Part shown: positions 45,849-54,481 of the stretch, one piece after another
Layout of the letters: the number at the start of each line of letters is the position of its first letter
How positions within the stretch are numbered: position 1 is the first letter of the stretch
NCBI RefSeq assembly: GCF_023558375.1
Contig: NZ_CP083762.1
Span: 398,273 to 462,272, forward strand
Direction: 5' to 3'
Source: Chroococcidiopsis sp. CCMEE 29
GTDB taxonomy: Bacteria > Cyanobacteriota > Cyanobacteriia > Cyanobacteriales > Chroococcidiopsidaceae
DNA length: 64,000 nucleotides
Made by a program: the position numbers and the translations under genes
Notes under the pieces: model-generated
What the model saw: only the letters and a program-made list of their open reading frames with translations
Told to the model about the DNA's origin: nothing
Databases searched by the model: none

Positions 45849-45933
45849 GAGGTATTGCTTCTACTCATCGACAAATCAATACAAAGGCACAGAGCCGGTC
45901 AACTTAGGGGTCAGATGAGCAGAAGCAATACTC
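45849..45933 (-). ncRNA. Candidate bridge-RNA stem at the IS110 non-coding end
   Basis: Arms 45849-45869 (GAGGTATTGCTTCTACTCATC) would be one base over quoting length if extended; core TATTGCTTCTACTCATC pairs with GATGAGCAGAAGCAATA (45914-45930), with one mismatch plus a flanking bulge, around a 44-base loop. Known IS110-group elements express a structured RNA from the non-coding end upstream of the transposase; the strand is given to match the transposase. Confidence 0.45.
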
Positions 45934-45946
45934 TTCTATCTTCGCA

Positions 45947-46773
45947 GTCAACTTAATGGGATAAATCCGAAAATCGGCACGATGATTCCTGAGTAGCCAG
46001 CTTGGCTCATTTTAAGCAGCAGGTTTCAGACAAGCGACTTCTCGCCAATCTTGAATTCGTTGGCGCAGTTGTTCTCGGTATCGTTGTGCGGTGAGTTGAT
46101 GTTGTTTTGGGTGGAAGTGGTCTCAAATCGGTCCAAATGCGGAAAGAAAGCGTTGGGCTTGCCCTGGCGATTTGAATCGCCGCATCCGTCGCTCTCGGGT
46201 TCGAGTCGGTTGATGAGAATTCTCGCAAAGGTTGTTCAATCCCTTGTGCTGTCGATGCTCTACGCTCTTGAGCACTTGTTTGTTTGCCGCTTCGTAACTC
46301 TTGAGCTTATCGGTGACGATCGCCCGTGGCACAAAGCCTTGTTTCTTCAGGAGTTGGCGAAAGAATCGCTTTGCCGCATTCGTGTCCCGATGGCGTTGTA
46401 GTAAGACATCCAGCACGTTCCCTTCCGCATCCACTGCCCGCCACAAATAGTATTGCTGTCCCTTGATCTTCACCACTGCTTCATCTAAATGCCATTTGTC
46501 ACAGACATAAGGACGTTGGCGCCGAAGCTGATTCGCGTATTGCTGCCCAAATTTCTGACACCATTCCCGAATCGTTTCGTAGGTCACTTCTATCCCGCGA
46601 TCCAACATCATTTTCTCAATGTCTCGGTAGCTCAAAGGAAAGGTGTAGTAGAGCCAGACACAGTAACTGATGATTTCACCGGGGAATCGGTAACGGGAGT
46701 ACATGGACAAGCAGTCGCGAACCGAGTGGAAGCACTACAAGTATCCTGTTTCCGGCTCAAGTTGACAATACCG
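45947..46773 (-). mobile_element. IS6-like insertion sequence with GGTATTGTCAACTT end
   Basis: Right terminus on the minus strand is GGTATTGTCAACTTGA at 46773. The left end keeps only GTCAACTTAA (45947-45956), trimmed by the neighbouring IS110. About 827 bp. These ends differ from the GGTTGTGTTGC elements but match the MITE-like element at 60275-60415. Confidence 0.75.
46012..46710 (-). pseudogene. IS6-family transposase with one premature stop
   Basis: 195 residues from ATG 46710 (MSMYSRYRFPGEIISYCVWL), DDE motifs WHLDEAVVKIKGQQYYLWRA, AIVTDKLKSYEAANKQ, and ENSHQPTRTRERRMRRF. A TGA at 46123-46125 interrupts FGPI; the same frame continues (DHFHPKQHQLTAQRYREQL) to TAA at 46012-46014. A single point mutation thus removes the last 37 codons. 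Confidence 0.8.
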
Positions 46774-46980
46774 AAGAGGGGTATGGACAGTCTAAATTCA
46801 AACAACGATAAGGTCGTTTACCATTAAAAGATGTGCCATGCTTCTTCACATCTTTCCTTTGGCAGTGAGGACAGTGGGCAGCTAACCAAACCGTCATAGT
46901 TTTTCATCAAAGCTACTGATTAAACTTTAGCCTTTATCTGTCTTCTCCAAATTGCTCTTTAACAAATCTAAAACACTACC
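46774..46980 (-). mobile_element. IS1-family fragment
   Basis: Minus strand: the N-terminal InsA zinc finger (AAHCPHCQRKDVKKHG, then RPYRCLNLDCPYPSS) is cut by the IS6-like terminus at 46773. The outer end ACACTACC at 46973-46980 matches IS1 termini. The rest is missing. Confidence 0.7.
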
Positions 46981-47121
46981 GATGACCGAAATTAAACGCA
47001 AATCTTTACCTGCGATTGCCAAGGTAGTTGGATTGGACAACGAGCAATCTTTACATCATTTTCTGACAGAATCACCCTGGCAGGTTGAGGCATTGCGGAT
47101 GCGACGATTACGGTTGAGGTT
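46981..47121 (+). pseudogene. IS701-like transposase fragment
   Basis: Open from ATG 46981: MTEIKRKSLPAIAKVVGLDN, then HHFLTESPWQVEALRMRRLR, the conserved N-terminal block of IS701-type transposases. After about 45 codons the similarity ends near a GTTGTGTTG motif. Runs on into unrelated sequence that overlaps the end of the DUF3854 gene. Confidence 0.65.
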
Positions 47122-47161
47122 GTGTTGTGATAAGGGTTCCGCTTACTTTATAAATCAGCAC

Positions 47162-48709
47162 TTAGCAGCTAGGCCCTGGTCGGCGCTGCTGCTGTTGCTG
47201 TTGCTGTTGCCCATCCTTGGCAACCTGTTCTCGGAATTGCTTCAATTTCTCTGTTTCTTCAAGGTTCGGGCGAAACACAGTAGGTTTGTCGCCCTCTACC
47301 CGAAGAATTTCACGTTGATCATGCTTTACCGTGATGGCAATCAGATTTCCCTGCTTGGCAAATCGCCACTCTGTCGCTTCAAAGGTCACAGAACCGTCAG
47401 GATTAGCTTTACCGATATCCTTGAGCATTTGCTGCACGGCTTGGGCTGTCTCCAAAGCTGACTGCTGAATTAATTGGCTCAGTTGTTCTACTGGAGCCGG
47501 AGGGTTACTTGAAACAGAGGGTTGGTGACGGAGGCATGGCTGGGAAAATGAGCCAGGCTTCGATATCCCTACAAATGAATCAGGGGGCGTCTCGACTAGC
47601 TTTAAAGCCTGGCTCCTAGTCTGAGCGCCAAATTCGTGACTCGCTGCTAATTCTGCCATCTGCTCTGGTTTGATGAGCGCCAGTCCCTGAGGAGCTGGCT
47701 TGTCTGCTAACTTGGCTTGTCGCCTCTGTTTTCTTTCCTCAAAACTCAGCTTCTTAGGCGGCTCCAGTGCTGCCCGCTGCTCGTTGTTTCTCGAGCGCCA
47801 GGCCCAGAGGGGCAGAGCCTCACGCTCCCGCTTCTCGTAGGCTAAGGGCCCCTGCGCAACGATGAAGTCATCAACGCCTTTCTCTGGTCCTGGTAAATTG
47901 ACCACGCTGACCTTAGCCCCTTGATGCTCCAGCAGGCTGCCAGTGCGGGAAATGGCGATGTCGATATTTCGCTTTGTATCTGGTCTTGTCTCATAGTCGA
48001 AGCAGATGCAAATCTCGCGGTCTTTCGTTGTAAAGACTGCCAGCTCTTCCATGAGGCAAGCCTTGATAGGTAACCCGTATTCGTCCTTGCTGCGGTAGCC
48101 CGCGTAGATTCCTGGTAGGCCGATAGCTGCACGGCCCTGGCTCAGTAAGCTGGCGGCCTTCTTAGCGCCCTCGGTGATCGTGATAGGCACATTATGCTTC
48201 CAGATGCAATACCAAAAGCCGTTGGGCCGTTCGTCAGCCGCTGGGCTGACCCCTGCTTTCTCGTAAATCCGCTCGGCAATCTCGTTGGGCACATCTAACA
48301 GGAAGATGCTCAAATCAGCCTTTGGGGGATGTTCGTATTTAATCTTCTTTCCAGGCTTGTGTGGATTCTCTCTAGGGGCATTGGGCTTGTAGCAGCCCCA
48401 GAGATGCTCTGTGGGCCTTTGGTCTGGTTGCAGATCCTTAAAAGAGCGAGAATCCACACCAGCGCTGCACCACCAGCCGCCTGTTTCAATGTGGCAATAC
48501 CTCTTGAGCATCTCGGGAGAAAGTCGCCCGGTGTTGGTGCGCTCCAACTTCTCGCTGTACATCAGGTAACCCCAAGCTTCGTGCTCCTGTTCCAGCGAGT
48601 CTACCTGGAGGCTGTTGAAATTTCGTGCGGCAATCTCTGGGTGAATCAGGCTGCCCTCTACCAGCTCGCGCCAGTGTGACGGCTCAATGTGTGGGGGGGT
48701 TCTCTGTGA
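47162..48709 (-). CDS. DUF3854 (CyRepA-like) primase/replication protein overlapping the relaxase end
   Basis: Open frame 48709-47162. The DUF3854 domain starts before the first ATG (48562): SHWRELVEGSLIHPEIAARN, then TGRLSPEMLKRYCHIETGGW after the ATG. TOPRIM-like motifs: TITEGAKKAASLLSQGR and CICFDYETRPDTKRNIDIA, and LPGPEKGVDDFIV. The C-terminal shared domain (about 80 residues, PDGSVTFEATEWRFAKQG) ends in a Q8 tail. No helicase follows, so it is short for CyRepA-type proteins. No ATG, GTG or TTG exists in frame between the upstream stop (48710) and 48562, so the whole domain needs a rare start or a frameshift from the relaxase at a C7 tract (48693-48699). Confidence 0.75.
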   Translation of the reverse strand, partial: SQRTPPHIEPSHWRELVEGSLIHPEIAARNFNSLQVDSLEQEHEAWGYLMYSEKLERTNTGRLSPEMLKRYCHIETGGWWCSAGVDSRSFKDLQPDQRPTEHLWGCYKPNAPRENPHKPGKKIKYEHPPKADLSIFLLDVPNEIAERIYEKAGVSPAADERPNGFWYCIWKHNVPITITEGAKKAASLLSQGRAAIGLPGIYAGYRSKDEYGLPIKACLMEELAVFTTKDREICICFDYETRPDTKRNIDIAISRTGSLLEHQGAKVSVVNLPGPEKGVDDFIVAQGPLAYEKREREALPLWAWRSRNNEQRAALEPPKKLSFEERKQRRQAKLADKPAPQGLALIKPEQMAELAASHEFGAQTRSQALKLVETPPDSFVGISKPGSFSQPCLRHQPSVSSNPPAPVEQLSQLIQQSALETAQAVQQMLKDIGKANPDGSVTFEATEWRFAKQGNLIAITVKHDQREILRVEGDKPTVFRPNLEETEKLKQFREQVAKDGQQQQQQQQRRPGPSC

Positions 48710-51480
48710 CTAGAGCTGCCTGGAATCCAGAATGCTTCCACTGGCTCCGCCGAAACCAGTTTTGACTCTATGGCAGTTGGCCATTCTGGAATCTCCTCTG
48801 TTCGCCAATTGCAACCCTGCCCTATTTTCTCTTCGCCAAATTGGTCACGCTTTAAATGGGTTTTTTCGGGCGCAACTGAGGAAGGCTCTGCTGTTTTAGC
48901 AGCCCTGACCACCGGCTCAGTGGCGACTCGCTTGAGCGCCTGCCCTAGCAGCAGTTCCAGGGGGTTCTCCTTCGCCCTGGTCTTCTGCGCCCGTTCCAGT
49001 AGGTCAGCTTTATCTTCGGTGTAAAGTTTCAACTCGTATTTAGCTCGACTGACCGCAACGTAAAAGCTCTCCTTACCAATTGTCGAGTCGGCGGCAATTA
49101 GAACTCGGTCTGCAGTTTTGCCCTGGCTACTGTAGGTTGTAGACACCAATGCATAGTCCAGCTGCTGTGGCTGACTCAGACTAATTTTATCCGTCAAGCC
49201 ATTTTTGTACTGAATGCGGGCATTACCCTGGTCTATTCCCACAACTGTAAATTCCTGTCCATTGCGGCGACTCCTCTGTCGGTCATTGCGCGTCCAGCGT
49301 AGCCGGTCACCTACCGCTATCTCAATAGACTGCTGGGTGTAAACCGTCTTGCGGAAAGCCATCGGGTCTATAGTGTGTCGGGTGCCATCCATGGCTCTCA
49401 GAGTCAGGCTGTTTTTATCCAGAGCTTCGACAGTGTACGGCTGGAATTTGGTCAGTCCCAGTCGTTTATACTCCCGGGTGGGAACGACTACATCCCCAAC
49501 AGTGTAGTGACGGACATATCTCGCCTGAACTTGCGTCAGGTCTTTGGGCTTCAACTGCGTAAGGTTTGAGGTTTCACCCAGGATTCCTTGTTTCTTGAGT
49601 TCCTCTCGGATGCGCTGAGTGATGTCTAGGCGCTCCTGGTTTGTTCCAGCCAATACTAAGGTGGCTTCACGCTCATCTGGTGCTAATGCTATGTAATCCT
49701 GGACAATTTGCGACAACCGCTGCTCCGTGTCAGGAATGACGGTTATTCGGTTGGAAGAATCAAGGCGCTCAATTCCCTGCTCAATTTTGCCTTGAGCTAT
49801 CAAATCCACAACTTCGTTAAAATCAAGGGTGCGCTGCCGCAGGGATTGATTTAGGTGGGCAGTCTGCATCTGGGCGTTCTGTAGCGATCTAAACGGGTTG
49901 CCTGCCTCTACTGCACTTAATTGGCGGGTATCGCCAACCAGTATTACCCTAGCTTTTTGGAGGGTAGCTCGTTGCAGCAGGGCGTAGGCATCTTTAGCGC
50001 TTAGTAACCCAGCTTCATCGACGATCCAGATCTGCTTGTCTAGGAACCTTTCTAACTCCCCAGAAGCAAGTAGGTAAGCGACGGTAGTAGATTCAATCCC
50101 TACCTCTTGTTCCAAAACCTTTGCCGTCTCAGCACTGGGAGCATACCCCTTGAGGGTGTAGCCACAAGCTTGGGCAATCTGCCGAAATTCGTTCAAAGCA
50201 TAGGTCTTTCCAGCTCCAGCTACTCCCTGCCACGCCACGACCCGATCTGTGGTAATGGTGGAGAGCGCGATCGCCTGCTGCTGTCCTGGGGTGAGAGTTT
50301 TGTTTTCCAGGTAGCGTTCTACTTGCTCCTTTGAAGCAATGGGCAGTACCTGAGCTTTACCTTCCTGCATCAGTCGGATGGTAGCCAGTTCGCGCCCAAG
50401 AGCCTGTTGAGTGGTGTAGCGCCGATCAAAAGTTTGGATCAGTTGGGCATCGTTATCGATAGCAGTCTGGATGGCAGCAAAACTAAACTGCCCAACTTCC
50501 GCCAAGACAAACTTTTCAATTGCTTCGCGCTTGAATCCAGCTTCGCGCTCGCTACAGTGCAAAATTCCAGCGCGGACTGCTGCGGTGGCATCTTGAATCG
50601 CAAACCTCCCTGGCTGTGGCACTGGATGTTTAATCCTAAAGAACTCAACTTCCCAGTGCCACTCTGCTAGAAGTTCCTCACGGGCTACTTCTTCCCCCTT
50701 GGGCTGGCGCGTTGCCAAACACGCAAGTTCCTTGTCTCGACGGCTGGCATTCTCTCCCACCAAGTTGACGATCTGCTGGTGACGGGTGGAAAAAGCTTTG
50801 AGCTGTTGAGTAGTATAACCCTTGAGTTCAAACTGTCCGTGCGCTCGCGGTTCTATCTCGTAGCCTAGCCGTTGCACTTCACAGGCTAATTCGTTCTGGT
50901 AAATCTGACCGATGAGCTTACTGTGTCGCCAGATAGAGTCGGCGTGCAGGCTCTGCCACTTGCCATTCTCCAGCTGCGTCGTGTTGATGACGACGCAATG
51001 GGTATGCAGTTGTGGCTCTTTTTCTCGGCTTGTGTCGTGGTGGTACTGAGCTACGATAAGTTTTCCGGTAGTAATGCTCTGCCTGTCGCCATTAATTCTC
51101 ACTCGCGTCTGTGCGTAGCGAGACTGCACCAACTCTAAAGTTCGGTTGACGGCGGTGCGGTGCGCTGACTCTAGTCGCCGATCGCCACCAACTAGCGCTG
51201 CTAAGCTCACGCTCTTGGGTGCGGAGAAAGTCATGTCTAGTGCCGCTCGGTTCTGACCTTGGGTATTTTTTTTCTTGGCTCGTAGCTGCTGACCCTCCCC
51301 GCTGTAACCTTCCAACAACACCTTAAATTGCTGTTTTTGCACTTGTCCGCTCAGACCGAGCTGCTGAGCACCACGACCCCACCACTGGGAAGCTAACCGC
51401 GTGGCAGACTTCGAGTAGTAGTTGTCCTTGGAGTAGTAGTGCTGTCCCTGAGCCGCAGAGACATTTCTCATGCTCAACAT
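48658..51480 (-). CDS. MobF (TrwC/TraI-type) conjugative relaxase-helicase
   Basis: 940 residues from ATG 51480 (MLSMRNVSAAQGQHYYSKDN). Catalytic tyrosines YY at 15-16 and YY at 21-22. HUH metal site PQLHTHCVVIN at about 156-166. Helicase half: Walker A GVAGAGKTYALNEF near 417 and IWIVDEAGLLS, then a UvrD-like lobe with ALVSTTYSSQGKTADR. It nicks oriT, stays bound to the 5' end and unwinds the strand for transfer via the VirD4-like coupling protein. The last 9 or so residues (TLSRHTGASW) follow a C7 run where a -1 slip would fuse it to the DUF3854 frame. Confidence 0.9.
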   Translation of the reverse strand: MLSMRNVSAAQGQHYYSKDNYYSKSATRLASQWWGRGAQQLGLSGQVQKQQFKVLLEGYSGEGQQLRAKKKNTQGQNRAALDMTFSAPKSVSLAALVGGDRRLESAHRTAVNRTLELVQSRYAQTRVRINGDRQSITTGKLIVAQYHHDTSREKEPQLHTHCVVINTTQLENGKWQSLHADSIWRHSKLIGQIYQNELACEVQRLGYEIEPRAHGQFELKGYTTQQLKAFSTRHQQIVNLVGENASRRDKELACLATRQPKGEEVAREELLAEWHWEVEFFRIKHPVPQPGRFAIQDATAAVRAGILHCSEREAGFKREAIEKFVLAEVGQFSFAAIQTAIDNDAQLIQTFDRRYTTQQALGRELATIRLMQEGKAQVLPIASKEQVERYLENKTLTPGQQQAIALSTITTDRVVAWQGVAGAGKTYALNEFRQIAQACGYTLKGYAPSAETAKVLEQEVGIESTTVAYLLASGELERFLDKQIWIVDEAGLLSAKDAYALLQRATLQKARVILVGDTRQLSAVEAGNPFRSLQNAQMQTAHLNQSLRQRTLDFNEVVDLIAQGKIEQGIERLDSSNRITVIPDTEQRLSQIVQDYIALAPDEREATLVLAGTNQERLDITQRIREELKKQGILGETSNLTQLKPKDLTQVQARYVRHYTVGDVVVPTREYKRLGLTKFQPYTVEALDKNSLTLRAMDGTRHTIDPMAFRKTVYTQQSIEIAVGDRLRWTRNDRQRSRRNGQEFTVVGIDQGNARIQYKNGLTDKISLSQPQQLDYALVSTTYSSQGKTADRVLIAADSTIGKESFYVAVSRAKYELKLYTEDKADLLERAQKTRAKENPLELLLGQALKRVATEPVVRAAKTAEPSSVAPEKTHLKRDQFGEEKIGQGCNWRTEEIPEWPTAIESKLVSAEPVEAFWIPGSSSHREPPHTLSRHTGASW

Positions 51481-51870
51481 AGAGGAGTCCAAGCGCGATC
51501 GCTCTGATTTGGGTGTTGGGATTGGAGCTAGGCGAAGTTTAATTTTTTACCAAAACTTACCGTCTTATTCTCCAAGCAGAATTATTGTATAGTATACTTT
51601 TTTACAGTAAATTCCAGCCCAAATTTGGGCGTAGTGTGGGGGAAAAATTTCGAGACTCCACCAAAGGGACATTTTATGCATGCAGCGAAGCCACTCTGCT
51701 TTGAGAGTGGCGCAGCCCTAGGGGTAATTTAGGCACGAGTTCTCTTAAGCGCTATCTCACACCTGACTCACTACTGACTGATAAATGATATATTTTGCGC
51801 CTAATTCCCTTAGAAGAGATTGTCACGCGCTAAAAAATAGAGTATAAATAGTTACGTCTAAGGATTTACT
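51481..51870. other. Candidate oriT region upstream of the relaxase
   Basis: About 390 bases between divergent relaxase and parM genes. It holds the perfect palindrome GCCCAAATTTGGGC (51617-51630) and a stem with 8-bp arms GCCACTCT/AGAGTGGC (51690-51711, 6-base loop). Relaxase genes usually lie beside oriT, which contains such inverted repeats; the nick site cannot be read by eye. Confidence 0.4.
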
Positions 51871-51946
51871 AGCTCAGAAATGACTTATAAGTAGCTCAAA
51901 GTTAGCCCCAAACAACTCATAAATAACTCACACCCAACTCAAAAAC
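51871..51946 (+). repeat. 11-bp phased direct repeats, candidate parC centromere
   Basis: AGCTCA or AACTCA occurs at 51871, 51893, 51914, 51925 and 51936, with weaker versions at 51882 (GACTTA) and 51904 (AGCCCC). The step is 11 bp (one step is 10). Arrays of 11-bp repeats just upstream of parM are the ParR-binding centromere and operator in R1-type systems. Confidence 0.55.
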
Positions 51947-52076
51947 AGTGGCAAATGGCTACGAACCTTGCTTAGAGATAGTTTCAGCCATTTTTATTTA
52001 TGCAGTAAGTACTATAAATCGATTCATATACCGTAGTTTAATTTCTTGTATCGTCTGCCCAGACGAAGGTTTTTGC

Positions 52077-53186
52077 ATGAGCGATCTACTTGTAGTGTTC
52101 GATCCTGGCTCATCGCTGACGAAGATATTCTATGCGGTTGGGTCATCTAAACCGGAATGTCTGTTGATGGAGCCGGAGGTAATACAGGTTAGCAAGGAAA
52201 GCATCGAGGCTTATGAAAATAGTTTGGTTGGTCAACCCAATCCAGAAGATTGTGCCTGGATTGCGGTGGATGGGAAATATTTGGCGGTTGGATTCTTAGC
52301 GCGGACCCAATTTCTCGCGAATCGGGGGCTGGACGAGCTGAAATACGAACGAGCCATTTATAAGGTTTTAGCTGCTGTGGGCGCGATCGCGGAACGGGAA
52401 GCGATGCCAAGTGGGTTTAGTTTGAGTTTGGGGCTGTTGCTGCCTTGGGGGGAATACCAAGATCGCGAACGATTTGGGCGACTTGTAGCCCAAGCGCTAA
52501 CCAATTTCAATTTTCGGTTCCAGAATTTTTCTGTATCTGTGGAATTATTCGACTGCAAGCCAGAAGGAGGCGGTCTATTTCTGGTGCGACGGCGACAACT
52601 GGGGGAAGCCTTTAACCAACAGGATACTTCAGTTTTGGTGATTGGCTATCGCAATGCCTCCTGCTTAACCGTCAAGCGCGGATCAGTCATCAAGGGAGAT
52701 ACAAGCGATCTAGGGTTTGTGAGATTAGTCGAGAAAGTCCAGCAAACAACTTCAGGACAGAAGGCAGAGCGGTTGAGTGCAGCAATTTACAAAGCTGGAG
52801 CTAAGGTGCAACCGAAAGCTTTAATCAACCTGGCTCGTAGTTCCACTCCCGCTTTACGCCAGGAGGAAGTGGCTCAAATTACTGAAGCTGTTAAGTTTGC
52901 CAGGGCAGACTACTGGAGAGCACTATCTAACTGGCTCTACAACAATGTTCCTTCCCAATTAAATGAGGTGATTATTTCCGGTGGGACGGCAGGCTACTTG
53001 CGTTCCGAACTGAAGGAGTATTTCTCTTATACAACGATCGCTTGGATTGATCAGCTGGAATCAAAAATTCACTCAGCATTTGGTAGCAGCGTAGGAACTG
53101 CATCTTTGAGTCTTCGGCTGACGGATGCTTATGGATTGTTTCTGTTTCTGTCAAACAAAGTAGTCAAGGTGAAAGCAAATGCATAG
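52077..53186 (+). CDS. parM: ParM/StbA-type actin-like partition ATPase
   Basis: 369 residues from ATG 52077 (MSDLLVVFDPGSSLTKIFYA), chosen because the phosphate-1 motif FDPGSSLTK must be N-terminal; the frame is open further upstream. The middle has VLVIGYRNASCLTVKRGSVI as phosphate-2-like loop, and the adenosine region VIISGGTAGYLRSELKEYF. Length and layout fit plasmid actin-like proteins of cyanobacteria, which polymerise to push plasmid copies apart. It overlaps the next gene by eight bases and has 11-bp repeats upstream. Confidence 0.8.
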   Translation: MSDLLVVFDPGSSLTKIFYAVGSSKPECLLMEPEVIQVSKESIEAYENSLVGQPNPEDCAWIAVDGKYLAVGFLARTQFLANRGLDELKYERAIYKVLAAVGAIAEREAMPSGFSLSLGLLLPWGEYQDRERFGRLVAQALTNFNFRFQNFSVSVELFDCKPEGGGLFLVRRRQLGEAFNQQDTSVLVIGYRNASCLTVKRGSVIKGDTSDLGFVRLVEKVQQTTSGQKAERLSAAIYKAGAKVQPKALINLARSSTPALRQEEVAQITEAVKFARADYWRALSNWLYNNVPSQLNEVIISGGTAGYLRSELKEYFSYTTIAWIDQLESKIHSAFGSSVGTASLSLRLTDAYGLFLFLSNKVVKVKANA

Positions 53187-53661
53187 AGAACAGAAGCGGG
53201 TCAACTTTCACTTTCGCTGCCAGGTTTACGCTATATCAGAAGATGGCAAGCTGTTTAGATATCTCCAGTCGGAGGATACGGAATTTTCATTACGGGAGAT
53301 GATTACCTGGGCAGTTTCGGGTTACTGGATGCCCTTTGCTCATAAATATCACGGCGACTTATCTGATGAGGAACTGAAGTTGAGCGCCCAAAGGTCTATC
53401 CATCGGCTCCAGCAACAAATTCTCTATTTAGAAGAAAGTTTTGGGTTAAAGCCCACAGCAGAATCCAAAGTTAGCAAATTAGCTAGACAAAGCTTATCTA
53501 ACCCATTCGGGGAAGTGCAACAGTTGGATGAATCTAGGTTAGCTAACCGTTCTAGCTGTTTGGAAATAGAAATTGCTCCGACCTCCGTTGATGTCAAAAA
53601 GACGCTAGACAGTAGCGATGACATTGAAGGGGATGGGGAATGGGATGATGCGGGAATTTGA
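53179..53661 (+). CDS. ParM partner protein (ParR-like adaptor) by position
   Basis: 160 residues, overlapping parM by eight bases. N-terminal 60 residues contain REMITWAVSGYWMPFAHKYH, then a coiled-coil region about 75-95 (QRSIHRLQQQILYLEESFG), then a polar, acidic tail (DDIEGDGEWDDAGI). No ribbon-helix-helix is obvious, but size, charge and operon position match ParR adaptors that link the 11-bp repeats to ParM filaments. The assignment is inference from context. Confidence 0.5.
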   Translation: MHREQKRVNFHFRCQVYAISEDGKLFRYLQSEDTEFSLREMITWAVSGYWMPFAHKYHGDLSDEELKLSAQRSIHRLQQQILYLEESFGLKPTAESKVSKLARQSLSNPFGEVQQLDESRLANRSSCLEIEIAPTSVDVKKTLDSSDDIEGDGEWDDAGI

Positions 53662-53686
53662 GCGCAAACATTTTTAGGTAATAATC

Positions 53687-54481
53687 ATGAGTTATACAGA
53701 ACAGGATTTGCAAAACCAATATAGTTTGTCCAAAGATGTCGTGCGCAAAACCTTGAAAGCCTGCGGCTTGTCTGTAGAACAAGCAACGTATAGCGATGAG
53801 GAAATCCAATCGCGGTTTCTGGTGGCCAGGAAGTTACTCGATGATGGGGTGGCCCGCACCTACGCTGATGTAGCAGACTATTTCAAGCAACACGATGGAG
53901 CTAACTCTTCTGACTCGACAGAAGACAACTCTTTGGAAATGCCTCAATTGCTATCTCTTGCCTCCGAGCAATGTGGCACTCGGATTGCATTAACCCAAGC
54001 AGTCCGCCTGCTGGAAGTTTGTGGGTTGGCTGATAAAGAGCAATATACCCCAGAGGAAGTAGAACGTTTCCTTGGGGCGTGTAACCTACTCAAAGGGCAG
54101 GGTAAAACAATAGCTGAGGTAGCGGCTCACTTTGGACAGCCATCCGGTACTGTAGAAAACGCACAAGCCATCCTGGATGAAATCATCGGGCTTGTAGGAC
54201 AGGTTTCTGACACTCAAGCCCAGCGCATCAGCTCGCTGCTGCCACAACTCGCAGCCGAACAACTCGAGCAAATTAGGGTGTTGTTTTCGCGTATGACAAT
54301 GCAACGACTGCGGGAGATGATGGCCAGTGGTGAAATGGATGCCCAGTTTCAACAAGTTTGGAGCCGCCAATCGGGAAACGACTTCGACCTCGTGGCGCGG
54401 TTCGAGTCAACGAGGCTGAACCAACCGAACCAACCCAAGAGCTTGCCTGGTTTGTCGATGAATTTATCCACCAGCGACTAA
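53687..54481 (+). CDS. Hypothetical DNA-binding-like protein with internal duplication
   Basis: 264 residues. Two related helical units occur: about 13-70 (RKTLKACGLSVEQATYSDEE) and about 98-150 (VRLLEVCGLADKEQYTPEEV, then KTIAEVAAHFGQ), each resembling MerR/HTH-type modules. A C-terminal helical part (about 175-240) has EQLEQIRVLFSRMTMQRLRE. Third gene after parM and its partner, 25 bp downstream, so possibly a third member of that operon. Function unknown. Confidence 0.55.
   Translation: MSYTEQDLQNQYSLSKDVVRKTLKACGLSVEQATYSDEEIQSRFLVARKLLDDGVARTYADVADYFKQHDGANSSDSTEDNSLEMPQLLSLASEQCGTRIALTQAVRLLEVCGLADKEQYTPEEVERFLGACNLLKGQGKTIAEVAAHFGQPSGTVENAQAILDEIIGLVGQVSDTQAQRISSLLPQLAAEQLEQIRVLFSRMTMQRLREMMASGEMDAQFQQVWSRQSGNDFDLVARFESTRLNQPNQPKSLPGLSMNLSTSD

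Larger units (their letters stand above)
44660..45940 (-). mobile_element. IS110-family insertion sequence
   Basis: Contains an intact IS110-type transposase and about 210 bases of non-coding end upstream of it (45727-45940) with a strong stem. IS110 elements lack inverted terminal repeats, so the boundaries are estimates set by the barrel-gene break and the start of the IS6-like element at 45947. Confidence 0.7.

Noticed and set aside
47842-48132. Second gene antisense or overlapping in the DUF3854 region
   Set aside because: Shadow frame of the DUF3854 gene with no RBS.
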